Source: Rickettsiales bacterium (GTDB lineage: Bacteria > Pseudomonadota > Alphaproteobacteria > Rickettsiales > JABIRX01). From it: 36,585 nt of DNA. Location: NCBI GenBank assembly GCA_018659145.1, contig JABJNB010000067.1:1-36585 (forward strand). Reading direction: 5' to 3'. Shown one piece after another: positions 16,441 to 23,821 of the stretch. A program made the position numbers and the translations under genes. The notes beneath the pieces are model-generated. The model did not search any database. It saw nothing but the letters and a program-made list of their open reading frames with translations, and was not told the origin of the DNA. Within the stretch, counting starts at the first letter, position 1. Each line of letters starts with the position of its first letter.

Positions 16441-16472
16441 GTAAGAAAGTAAGAAAGTAAGAAAGTAAGAAA
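16441..16472. repeat. 8-bp tandem repeat (GTAAGAAA)x4
   Basis: Four perfect head-to-tail copies of GTAAGAAA lie just downstream of tgt. This is a short variable-number tandem repeat, likely to differ between strains by slippage. Confidence 0.9.
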
Positions 16473-16490
16473 GGGAGTTACGCCCCTATG

Positions 16491-17588
16491 TTATAATGTA
16501 TTTGTTGCTACAAATTCGGCAAAGCTATCATCTGCGATTTTGCTGCGGATTACTTGCATTAAATCTTGGTAAAAATGGACGTTATGAATTGTTAGTAACA
16601 CCGAAGCGTTAATCTCGCGAGCTTTGAGTAGGTGGTGCAAATAACTGGTTTTATAGTTTTTGCATGTATAACAGCCGCATTTACTATCAATCGGTTCTAA
16701 GCTTTCATTAAATTGGCTGTTTCTGATATTCTTAGCTCCTTCCCAAGTAAATACTTGGCCGTTACGTCCAGAACGAGTCGGGATAACGCAATCAAACATA
16801 TCAATGCCCATATTAACTGCAGCAATAATATCTTTTGGTTTACCCACTCCCATTAAATAACGAGGTTTGTTTTCTGGTAAATAAGGCTCTGTAACTTCAA
16901 GAGTCTCTACCATTAAATTATGACCTTCACCAACAGCCAAGCCACCAATTGCATAGCCATCAAAACCAATGTTTATAAGTTCTTCTGCTGATTTTCTGCG
17001 TAGCTCGGGGAATGTACTGCCTTGAACAATTGCAAATAATGCGTGACCTTCTTTGGTTTTGTAAGCTTTTTTTGATCGCTCTGCCCATCTAAGTGACATC
17101 TCCATTGATTTTATAGCCTTTGCCTCGGTTATTGGGAATTCAGGACAATCATCAAAAATCATGGCAATGTCTGAACCAAGTAAATTCTGGATCTCCATTG
17201 ATCGCTCAGCATTAAGTAAATGTTTGGATCCATCAATATGAGATTTGAATGTAACGCCATCCTCAGTAATTTTTCTAAGTCCTGCAAGCGACATTACTTG
17301 AAAACCACCAGAATCAGTTAAGATTGGTTTGTGCCAATTCATAAATTGATGTAGACCGCCCAGCTTTGCAATACGCTCAGCGGTTGGTCTAAGCATTAAG
17401 TGATAAGTGTTGCCTAATATTATTTCAGAGCCAGTAGCTTCAACTTGCTCTGGCAACATACCTTTAACCGAAGCGCAAGTGCCAACAGGCATAAACGCTG
17501 GAGTGTTGATCTCGCCATGCGCCGTAGTAACTTTTCCTAACCGCGCGCGCGCAGATTTTTTAATGAGTTGGAAGCCATATTTGCTCAT
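16491..17588 (-). CDS. tgt: tRNA-guanine transglycosylase
   Basis: A 365-residue TIM-barrel enzyme that swaps guanine-34 for a 7-deazaguanine base in tRNAs for Asp, Asn, His and Tyr, on the way to queuosine. The substrate-binding Asp is in TDSGGFQVM (D92), the nucleophile Asp lies in MFDCVIPTRSGRNGQ, and GGLAVGEG is present. The zinc site is CGCYTC near residues 302-308 with the HH of YLHHLLKARE downstream. Length is normal. It starts 27 bp after thrC on the same strand, so the two probably form one transcript. GTG/ATG choice is not in doubt (MSKYGFQL). Confidence 0.96.
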   Translation of the reverse strand: MSKYGFQLIKKSARARLGKVTTAHGEINTPAFMPVGTCASVKGMLPEQVEATGSEIILGNTYHLMLRPTAERIAKLGGLHQFMNWHKPILTDSGGFQVMSLAGLRKITEDGVTFKSHIDGSKHLLNAERSMEIQNLLGSDIAMIFDDCPEFPITEAKAIKSMEMSLRWAERSKKAYKTKEGHALFAIVQGSTFPELRRKSAEELINIGFDGYAIGGLAVGEGHNLMVETLEVTEPYLPENKPRYLMGVGKPKDIIAAVNMGIDMFDCVIPTRSGRNGQVFTWEGAKNIRNSQFNESLEPIDSKCGCYTCKNYKTSYLHHLLKAREINASVLLTIHNVHFYQDLMQVIRSKIADDSFAEFVATNTL

Positions 17589-17615
17589 ATATAATCTCTT
17601 TAGAGGGGGGCTTAA

Positions 17616-19010
17616 TTAAATGTGATCTTTTATATAACCGGCAATATCATTAAAGCTATTGCTGATTACGTCATAGCGCTCTTCTTTGTCATGAATATCT
17701 GCTAGCTGGATAGGGTTTTGAAACTCTATCTTAGCTGCATCACACGCATCAGGAAATTTCGCTGGATGGGCTGTTGCAAGGCTAATTACCGGATTTTTAC
17801 TACCCTTGAGATATTCATCACCAGCGCAAACTGCAATAGCGCTATGTGGGTCAAGAGCGTAATTGTTGTTAGCCCATACTTCAGACATGGTTTTTAATGT
17901 CTGCGTATCATCACATTTGTAGCTTGTGAAATTATCTTTGATTTTACCATAAACATTCTCCGGAACTGATAATTTATGCGTCTCTTTAAATTGACTCATC
18001 AAGCTATCAATTTGACCAGCATCCCTGCCATAACTATCAAATAATAATCTCTCAAAATTACTAGCAACTTGTATATTCATACTTGGGCTTAAGCTATCTT
18101 GTAATTCGCTACGGTGATATTCATTACAACTCATGAATCTATGTAGGATATCGTTACTATTAGTTGCAACAATTAGCTTTTCAATAGGCAGGCCCATTTG
18201 CTTAGCTATGTAACCAGCAAAAATATCGCCAAAATTACCAGTTGGCACAGAGAATGATACTTTCTTAAAGGGTGAACCAAGCTTAGTTGCTGAATAGAAG
18301 TAATAAATTATTTGAGCTAATATCCTAGCGCAGTTAATAGAGTTAACCGAAATTAGATTAGTGTTATCTGGTACAAAATCTTTATTCATAAATAAAGTTT
18401 TTACTGTCTCTTGACAATCATCAAAGCTGCCTTCTACGGCAAGGTTAAAAATATTTTTACCACTAAATGTAGTCATCTGTTTGCGTTGTACTTCTGAGAT
18501 TTTATTATGTGGGTGGAGGATGAATATTTTAGCATTTTTACAAGGAGTACAGCCTGCAATTGCAGCTGATCCGGTGTCACCAGAAGTAGCGCCAATGATA
18601 ATAGCGCTCTCGCCTCGTTTAGTTAGAACCAAATCTAATAATCTGCCAAATAATTGTAGGGCAAAATCTTTAAAAGCTAAAGTTGGACCGTGAAATAATT
18701 CTAAGACAAAATGATTACTGTCGATCTGTTTGAGTGGGGCAATTGATTTGTCTTTAAAATTACCATTATTGTAACTTGCTGCAATTATTGTTTTTAATTC
18801 GACTTCGCTAATATCTGGTAGGATATAAGGAGATAATATTTCAAAAGCTAATTCAGTAAAAGTTAGATTTGCCATCCCAGCTATTTGATTAGCGTTGAAG
18901 CTAGGATATGTCTCGGGGATATATAGTCCACCATCACTAGCGAGACCTGATAACATTGCCTCACAAAAATTTAAAGGCTTTGCCTTTCCTCTTGTACTGA
19001 TAAATCTCAT
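17616..19010 (-). CDS. thrC: Threonine synthase
   Basis: A 464-residue PLP enzyme of the fungal/gammaproteobacterial-length type that converts O-phosphohomoserine to threonine and phosphate. The PLP lysine is K114 in HGPTLAFKDFALQ. The cofactor-phosphate loop appears as GATSGDTGSAAI, and PTGNFGDIFAGYIAKQMG is also characteristic. The N-terminus MRFISTRG matches the family (normally MKYISTRG-like), so the start is secure. It is the upstream gene of a pair with tgt. No thrA, thrB or aspartokinase gene is in the window, so the source of phosphohomoserine is unknown. Confidence 0.95.
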   Translation of the reverse strand: MRFISTRGKAKPLNFCEAMLSGLASDGGLYIPETYPSFNANQIAGMANLTFTELAFEILSPYILPDISEVELKTIIAASYNNGNFKDKSIAPLKQIDSNHFVLELFHGPTLAFKDFALQLFGRLLDLVLTKRGESAIIIGATSGDTGSAAIAGCTPCKNAKIFILHPHNKISEVQRKQMTTFSGKNIFNLAVEGSFDDCQETVKTLFMNKDFVPDNTNLISVNSINCARILAQIIYYFYSATKLGSPFKKVSFSVPTGNFGDIFAGYIAKQMGLPIEKLIVATNSNDILHRFMSCNEYHRSELQDSLSPSMNIQVASNFERLLFDSYGRDAGQIDSLMSQFKETHKLSVPENVYGKIKDNFTSYKCDDTQTLKTMSEVWANNNYALDPHSAIAVCAGDEYLKGSKNPVISLATAHPAKFPDACDAAKIEFQNPIQLADIHDKEERYDVISNSFNDIAGYIKDHI

Positions 19011-19137
19011 AAAAATATTTTAATTTGAACGAACAAAACCCTATAGAAGTTAGTTCAAAACGACAACAATAAAATATAAAGATCAGCAGATTTTCTGATT
19101 TAATACATGTGTGTAATCACAGGGGTTAACCCATTAA

Positions 19138-19224
19138 GTTGTGTCGCAATATAATTAAAAAGCCTTTTCCGCTAAAGATATGTATTATTATAAATAGTCT
19201 TTCACAATTATATTGCAACGCAAC
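19138..19224. repeat. Inverted-repeat element in the thrC upstream gap
   Basis: GTTGTGTCGCAATATAATT (19138-19156) and AATTATATTGCAACGCAAC (19206-19224) are inverted copies with 2 mismatches in 19. They bracket about 49 bp and look like the ends of a small palindromic element. Each arm belongs to the dispersed AATTATATTGYGACRCAG family also found at 12331, 32015 and 34515. Confidence 0.65.
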
Positions 19225-19235
19225 CCTCATATGTT

Positions 19236-19273
19236 CGCCCAGAGCCAAGCGACTCTGTATCTGCTAAGGGCTT
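19236..19273. repeat. Dispersed CGCCCAGA repeat
   Basis: CGCCCAGAG...CTCTGTATCTGCTAAGGGC here aligns with CGCCCAGAAACACC...ATCTGTCTGCCAAGGGC at 28829-28865. A shorter copy (TGTTCGCCCAGAG) lies at 14958-14970. All three are in gaps between genes. Confidence 0.6.
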
Positions 19274-19287
19274 GTATACTCTGGTTG

Positions 19288-19680
19288 TTAGTAAATAATT
19301 TTATAATTGACCAAAGCTTTACGTAGCTTGTAATTATTATCTAGGCGGATTTTTAGCCTTAAATTTTTTTTTGAATCATAACGACTTGTAAACATCCCCA
19401 CTAAATCAAGAATTTTTTCATTTTGTATCTTCTCGTCATTAAAGCTAATGAGCTTGCCAAGTTTATCTTTAGCAAAGTTGCTATCTGTGCCCGTGGCGTT
19501 GTATCTGTAAAAGTTATAATTTAAATTATTATCCATATTTAAATTATAACTAAAATTATACGAAATCTTAATGTTTTCTAAATTAGCAGCAGCATTACTT
19601 TTGGCATATAAATTATTAATATTAATTGAGCTTATTATGCAAATTAATAATGTAGCTTCTAAGATTTTATTTAACTCCAT
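19288..19680 (-). CDS. Small exported protein
   Basis: A 130-residue protein. ATG at 19680 is chosen over GTG at 19695 because GGGGAAAGG lies 4 bases before it and would otherwise be coding. The N-terminus is a classical signal peptide: charged MELNK, a hydrophobic core LLICIISSINI, and a likely cleavage site after LYA near residue 26. The mature part is rich in Asn, Tyr, Lys and Asp (YNFSYNLNMDNNLNYNFYRY) with no Cys, which would suit a periplasmic or surface protein. It stands alone, divergent from mraZ. Family not recognised. Confidence 0.6.
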   Translation of the reverse strand: MELNKILEATLLICIISSININNLYAKSNAAANLENIKISYNFSYNLNMDNNLNYNFYRYNATGTDSNFAKDKLGKLISFNDEKIQNEKILDLVGMFTSRYDSKKNLRLKIRLDNNYKLRKALVNYKIIY

Positions 19681-19740
19681 AATACCTTTCCCCACATACG
19701 TTTATTACTGTATCAATAATAACACAAAAACGGGGCTTTG

Positions 19741-19774
19741 TCAAACTTTGCTGTTAAAGTTTGATATTTTTTAT
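19741..19774 (+). terminator. 9-bp hairpin followed by T-run, terminator-like
   Basis: TCAAACTTT (19741-19749) and AAAGTTTGA (19756-19764) form a perfect stem with a 6-base loop, followed by TATTTTTTATT. It looks like a rightward intrinsic terminator, yet no plus-strand gene ends upstream of it. It lies between the divergent exported-protein gene and mraZ. It may instead be an operator or the 3' end of an unannotated short RNA. Nothing else is recognised in 19681-19930. Confidence 0.4.
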
Positions 19775-19933
19775 TGGCGCAATTTGCTTGCTGACAAGTT
19801 TGCTTTGATAGCTTTGTGCCCCTAAGAAACTGATCTAGTTTAGGTCAAAAACTTCTCTTTTAATCATTATTGAGATAGGAGTTTTATTGAAGTATCTGCC
19901 TGTCAAAAATAATGCACAAACTGATAATAAATG

Positions 19934-19961
19934 TTGACTAACGCCATCAAATCAATATAAA
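19934..19961 (+). promoter_or_regulatory. mraZ (dcw operon) promoter
   Basis: TTGACT (19934-19939) and TATAAA (19956-19961) are separated by 16 bp, a good sigma70 match. The predicted start near 19968 gives a leader of about 35 bases that contains the MraZ boxes. There is no clear ribosome site before ATG at 20004. Confidence 0.65.
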
Positions 19962-19962
19962 A

Positions 19963-19998
19963 TACCATCATATACCATATAAACCCATTGTATACCAT
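19963..19998 (-). promoter_or_regulatory. Four-box MraZ operator
   Basis: On the minus strand the boxes read ATGGTA, ATGGGT, ATGGTA and ATGGTA. They start exactly 10 bp apart (plus-strand positions 19963, 19973, 19983 and 19993) with 4-base linkers. MraZ is known to bind short direct TGGG/TGG-type repeats with a 10-bp period ahead of its own operon. The boxes overlap the predicted transcription start, so MraZ binding should repress or tune the cluster. Confidence 0.75.
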
Positions 19999-20003
19999 AG
20001 CAA

Positions 20004-20471
20004 ATGCTTTTGTTTCTTTCGACATTCATTAATAAAATAGACAAGAAGGGTAGGGTATCTGTTCCAGCGCAGTTTAGAGCTGTGCTAAGGGTAGAAGAGT
20101 TCCAAGGTATTATAGCGTATCCATCATTCATTAACCCATGCATTGAGGCGGCTGGTATGAATCGTATGGAAAAAATAACAGAAATTATCGAAGGTTTAGA
20201 TCCGTTCTCCGAAGAAAAAGATGCTTTTGCAACAGCAATATTAGGTGATAGTCACCAGTTATCTTTTGATGGAGAAGGGCGGATCATCTTACCAGAAGTG
20301 CTAATGCAAAACTCTGAGTTAACAGACAGAGCTTTGTTTATAGGTAAGGGCAAAAATTTTGAGATATGGAAGCCTGAAAAATTTGAGATTTATTCAAAAC
20401 AGGCCAAGGAATTTGCATTTAAGCAAAGAAACAAACTAACATTAAAGAGGAGTGATAGTGAAAAAAATTAA
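20004..20471 (+). CDS. mraZ: Transcriptional regulator MraZ
   Basis: A 155-residue protein with two SpoVT-AbrB-like DNA-binding halves: DKKGRVSVPAQFR at residues about 13-25 and DGEGRIILPEVL at about 88-100. MraZ forms ring-shaped oligomers that bind repeats upstream of the dcw cluster and control division and wall genes. The N-terminus MLLFLSTFINKIDKKGR matches alphaproteobacterial MraZ, so ATG at 20004 fits although no ribosome site is seen. It opens the cluster and is preceded by four 10-bp-spaced boxes that are its probable target. Confidence 0.95.
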   Translation: MLLFLSTFINKIDKKGRVSVPAQFRAVLRVEEFQGIIAYPSFINPCIEAAGMNRMEKITEIIEGLDPFSEEKDAFATAILGDSHQLSFDGEGRIILPEVLMQNSELTDRALFIGKGKNFEIWKPEKFEIYSKQAKEFAFKQRNKLTLKRSDSEKN

Positions 20472-20652
20472 TAATAACATAGTACTTTTTGAGTATTTAA
20501 AAGAACGCTCAGAAACGCAAAAAGCTCAGGCTAATGAATGTGCAGACATTAGTCACAATGTAGGGATTTGTCGTATTGTCTACAAAGATATAATAATAAA
20601 TTTTTGGCATAAGAATCATGCATATACCTGTAATGTTGAACGAGGTAATTAG
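20458..20652 (+). CDS. Possible small protein between mraZ and rsmH
   Basis: A 64-residue open frame starting at GTG 20458, overlapping the end of mraZ by 14 bases and the start of rsmH by 35. A strong ribosome site (AAAGAGGAG) stands 5 bases before the GTG and is better than that of most genes here. The peptide (KKINNNIVLFEYLKERSE, later GICRIVYKDIIINFW) has no known motif. It may be real and translationally coupled, or only a device that carries ribosomes from mraZ to rsmH. Normally nothing lies between these two genes. Confidence 0.35.
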   Translation: MKKINNNIVLFEYLKERSETQKAQANECADISHNVGICRIVYKDIIINFWHKNHAYTCNVERGN

Positions 20653-21541
20653 ATTTTTGCATCCAACGCAAAATTCTACTTATATAGACGCTACCTTCGG
20701 TGCTGGGGGTTATAGTCGAAATATTTTAGCTAAAGAAGAATGTAACCTTATAGCTTTCGATGTTGATTCAACAGTGGAGCCATTTGTGCGTGAAGTGCAG
20801 GGTGAGTTCGGTAAGAAGTTTACTTTTATTAACAGTAATTATTCAAATCTGGAATCTGAGATATCTAAGATAAATTGCCTAAACAGTATCGATGGTATTG
20901 TTTTTGACTTAGGTGTGTCTTCTATGCAGCTGGATGACCGGGAGAGGGGTTTCTCATTTAACAAAGAGGCAAAGCCAGATATGCGTATGGGATCTGATGG
21001 GATTAGTGCTTATGAGGTAATTAATAATGCTCATGAAAAAGAACTCGCAGATATTATATATCATTATGGTGATGAGCATAAGGCTAGAAGAATCGCGGCT
21101 AATATTGTAGAATATCGTCAAACTAAAAAGATTGAAACTACATTAGAGTTACGCTCGCTAATATTAAAGTCAGTCAAATGGGATAAGTTAAAAAAGATTG
21201 ATCCTGCAACAAAAACTTTTCAAGCTATTAGAATCTATGTGAATGATGAATTAGGTAATTTAGAAAAAGCATTAGAGCAAATAGCTAGCGTATTAAAACC
21301 CGGAGGAGTTGCTATATTTGTTACTTTTCATTCGCTTGAGGATCGAATCGTTAAAAATTTCTTTAAGCAAAAATCAGGTATTTCTGCTGTGTCAAGATAT
21401 GCTCCTGTGAGCGATTTAGACGATGTTAAAATGCAATATAAATCAATCACTAAAAAACCTTTAATACCAACCCCAGACGAAGTGGCAAGTAATCCAAGAG
21501 CTAGATCTGCAAAGTTGCGCGTTTATGAGAGGCTCGCATGA
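20618..21541 (+). CDS. rsmH: 16S rRNA (cytosine-1402-N4)-methyltransferase
   Basis: A 307-residue SAM-dependent enzyme (MraW) that methylates N4 of C1402 in the ribosomal P site. Motifs in order: HIPVMLNEVIRFL at the start, SAM loop DATFGAGGYSRNIL at about residues 24-37, FDLGVSSMQLDDRERGFSF, then AFQAIRIYVNDEL, and VTFHSLEDRIVKNFF near the end. Length is normal. The start at 20618 is fixed by the conserved MHIPVML. Its stop overlaps the ftsL start (ATGA). Confidence 0.97.
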   Translation: MHIPVMLNEVIRFLHPTQNSTYIDATFGAGGYSRNILAKEECNLIAFDVDSTVEPFVREVQGEFGKKFTFINSNYSNLESEISKINCLNSIDGIVFDLGVSSMQLDDRERGFSFNKEAKPDMRMGSDGISAYEVINNAHEKELADIIYHYGDEHKARRIAANIVEYRQTKKIETTLELRSLILKSVKWDKLKKIDPATKTFQAIRIYVNDELGNLEKALEQIASVLKPGGVAIFVTFHSLEDRIVKNFFKQKSGISAVSRYAPVSDLDDVKMQYKSITKKPLIPTPDEVASNPRARSAKLRVYERLA

Positions 21542-21897
21542 GAATTAGATTATATATGAGTATAGCTATGTTGGTACAATTGGTTGTGATAATTATAGCT
21601 GGTAATGTGCTTTATCAATATAATATAAAAAGTCGTTCAATATCGCAAGAAATTAGCTATATCAACGAAATGATTATATCGGATAAATCAAAATTAAAGG
21701 TATTTAAAACTAAGTATGCCTGGCTCTCTAGCCCCAAGATGATAACGGCTTTAAGCAAAAAATATCTAGATCAAGATATTAAATCAAGTTATGGCTTTGA
21801 TGTAGCTAGGACCTATAATTTCAAAGGTTTTGGCGCTAAGGTGAAGCCAACATTATATACAAACTTGGATATAAAAAATCTCAATACAGGTTTGTAA
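21538..21897 (+). CDS. ftsL: Cell division protein FtsL
   Basis: A 119-residue small bitopic protein called mainly from position: it overlaps rsmH by 4 bases and precedes ftsI, where FtsL normally sits. It has a short basic N-terminus, one membrane helix at about residues 7-27 (SIAMLVQLVVIIIAGNVLYQ), then a heptad-like helix (SRSISQEISYINEMIISDKSK), as FtsL and FtsB-like divisome scaffolds do. FtsL sequences are poorly conserved, so the name is by synteny and architecture. The tail after residue 85 lacks known motifs. ftsI follows only after a 310-bp repeat-containing gap. Confidence 0.75.
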   Translation: MRIRLYMSIAMLVQLVVIIIAGNVLYQYNIKSRSISQEISYINEMIISDKSKLKVFKTKYAWLSSPKMITALSKKYLDQDIKSSYGFDVARTYNFKGFGAKVKPTLYTNLDIKNLNTGL

Positions 21898-21920
21898 TAT
21901 AGAGCCTAAAATTAATGTAG

Positions 21921-22020
21921 AGACGCAAAATCTTGCATCTCGCGCATAAACAAAAAACGTAATGAATACGAATCGCAAGACTCCAACCTCCCCAACCTCC
22001 CGACGATAATTATGCAGTGA
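21921..22020 (+). repeat. Dispersed ~100-bp repeat, copy 1 (plus orientation)
   Basis: Begins with the near-palindrome AGACGCAAAATCTTGCATCT, identical in sequence to 30211-30230. The following stretch, including ACTCCAACCTCCCCAAC (about 21979-21995), aligns with the reverse complement of 30230-30121 (ACTCCAGCCTCCCCAAC there). Copy 1 fills the ftsL-ftsI gap, copy 2 the murG-U32 gap, in opposite orientation. A GTAGGTGCGAACCCAT motif on the minus strand at 22054-22069 resembles 10956-10971. Confidence 0.7.
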
Positions 22021-22193
22021 GAGAATGGCATTTGTTGAAAGATGGTCGAACACATGGGTTCGCACCTACGAAGGGGTGTTGTTCACAGCATGATTATATT
22101 ATGATGTGAGGTGGGTAATGTTGATGATTTTCGATATTGTGTTTTGTTATAAATAACGATAGGGTATTTTGCCATTCATATATTAAATACGCT

Positions 22194-22202
22194 TGCTATA
22201 AT
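22194..22202 (+). promoter_or_regulatory. Extended -10 promoter abutting ftsI
   Basis: TGCTATAAT is a perfect extended -10 element (TGn plus TATAAT at 22197-22202). With no good -35 at proper spacing, the TGn would compensate. The normal start point, 6-7 bases after the box, falls on the A of the ftsI ATG (22208), which implies a leaderless mRNA. No ribosome site lies before this ATG. Confidence 0.55.
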
Positions 22203-22207
22203 TATAG

Positions 22208-23815
22208 ATGCTCATACCAAGGAAAGTTAATGTATTTTTTAATCAGCTAAATGATAGGCGTAATCGATTCTTGTGCACTAAGTATCTAATAATATTGGCT
22301 TTTTTGTTATTGGCTTTGAAGGTGTATAATATATCAGTGACTAATTATAGGCCTTATGAGCGATATAATGCCAAGAAGACTATAGATTTTCGCAAAGATA
22401 TTACAGACCGTCATGGCAACATATTGGCGACAAACTTAGTTACTTACTCGTTATATATAAAAGCTCACTTAATCGAGAATAAAGAAAAGTTCCGTAAAGT
22501 AGTTGAAGAGTTGTTCCCAAATAGTGATGCTGAAAAATTTAAAAAGAAATTAAATAGAGAGAAAGAGGCGTTGGTTTTATTGGAAAGGGATATTACCAAA
22601 CAGCAAAAGGAGCGTATTGAGCAAGAAGGGTTTGTCGGTGTTTTTTTTCATGAAGATGTTAAGCGAGTTTATCCGCATAATAATCTGTTCTCTCATGTGA
22701 TTGGATATGTTGATATAGATGAAAATGGCCTAACAGGAATTGAGAAGGCTTTAAATAATGATCTACTAACTGAAGAGTCTGAGAGTTTGGTAACAAGTTT
22801 GGATTTAGATATTCAAAGTATAGTGAAAGAGGAAATAACAAAGGAGCTAGTAAAATTCAAAGCAAAAGGGGCTGTGGCTGTAATTATGGATATTAATAAT
22901 GGTGAAATTTTATCATTAGTTAGTTTACCAGATTACGATCCTTATTCGCCATGGATCTCACTTAGGGACAAAGATTATAATAATAGGGCAAGTTTAAATT
23001 TACATGAAATGGGCTCAACCTTTAAAATTTTTACAATGTCTCTAGCATTAGAAGAGGGTTTACTAGATTTAGACGAAGAGTTTGATGTGTCACAACCGAT
23101 TGAAATAGATAGGTTTACAATAACAGATCATTCTACAGCTTCGGAGCCTTTGACTGGACGTGAGGTATTTGTTAAATCTTCTAACATTGGAACAGCCCAG
23201 ATAGCCCTGCGGTTGGAAGATAAATTACCTATATTCTTATCTTCATTAAATTTATTTAAACCATTATCAATTGAAGTAGTGGAAAAATCTCGAGGCCGGG
23301 AACCTAAGCGCTGGAGTACTGCTAGGAAGGTCACAGCTTCATATGGTTATGGTGTATCTGTAACTGTTATACATTTGATGCAGGCGGTAGCGAGTATATT
23401 AAATAATGAGCAGCGCTTCCATTACGCAACTTTGATTAAAGGCAAGGATACAGCAATTGAAGGGCAAGTAGTTTCAGAAGACACTTCTTTGAAAATTAGA
23501 GAGATAATGCAGCAAGTAGTGTTATTTGGTACTGGCCGCAGATCAAAATCATATTTATATTCTTTGGGTGGTAAAACAGGAACCGCGCATAAGGTTGGTA
23601 TCTCGGGCTATGATACGACAAGATTATTATCTTCTTTTATTAGTTTTTTTCCAATTGCAAATCCAAGATATATTATCTACATCAATTATGATGAACCACA
23701 AGGAATTGAGGAGACATATTTCTATGCAACTGGAGGTATAACAGCGGCTCCAGCTACTAAGAGAATAATAGAGAGAATAGCTCCGCTTCTATCCATTTAC
23801 CCTGATAAATTATAA
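22208..23815 (+). CDS. ftsI: Septal peptidoglycan transpeptidase FtsI (PBP3)
   Basis: A 535-residue class B penicillin-binding protein that cross-links septal peptidoglycan. It has a cytoplasmic head of about 24 residues, one membrane helix (about 25-41), a periplasmic pedestal with DITDRHGNILATN, and the transpeptidase domain from about residue 215. Active-site motifs are intact: S270-T-F-K273, S324-S-N326 and K456-T-G458. Length fits rickettsial FtsI. It is preceded by its own extended -10 box and a repeat-filled gap, so it may be transcribed partly apart from mraZ-rsmH-ftsL. murE begins 6 bp after its stop. Confidence 0.96.
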   Translation: MLIPRKVNVFFNQLNDRRNRFLCTKYLIILAFLLLALKVYNISVTNYRPYERYNAKKTIDFRKDITDRHGNILATNLVTYSLYIKAHLIENKEKFRKVVEELFPNSDAEKFKKKLNREKEALVLLERDITKQQKERIEQEGFVGVFFHEDVKRVYPHNNLFSHVIGYVDIDENGLTGIEKALNNDLLTEESESLVTSLDLDIQSIVKEEITKELVKFKAKGAVAVIMDINNGEILSLVSLPDYDPYSPWISLRDKDYNNRASLNLHEMGSTFKIFTMSLALEEGLLDLDEEFDVSQPIEIDRFTITDHSTASEPLTGREVFVKSSNIGTAQIALRLEDKLPIFLSSLNLFKPLSIEVVEKSRGREPKRWSTARKVTASYGYGVSVTVIHLMQAVASILNNEQRFHYATLIKGKDTAIEGQVVSEDTSLKIREIMQQVVLFGTGRRSKSYLYSLGGKTGTAHKVGISGYDTTRLLSSFISFFPIANPRYIIYINYDEPQGIEETYFYATGGITAAPATKRIIERIAPLLSIYPDKL

Positions 23816-23821
23816 TAAATT

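Noticed and set aside
16441..16472. Possible CRISPR-like array from the repeated spacing
   Set aside because: The copies are contiguous 8-mers with no spacers, so it is a microsatellite.
22054..22069. GGTTCGCACC resembling a tRNA T-arm
   Set aside because: No acceptor or anticodon stems can be formed around it, and the motif recurs as a dispersed repeat at 10956.
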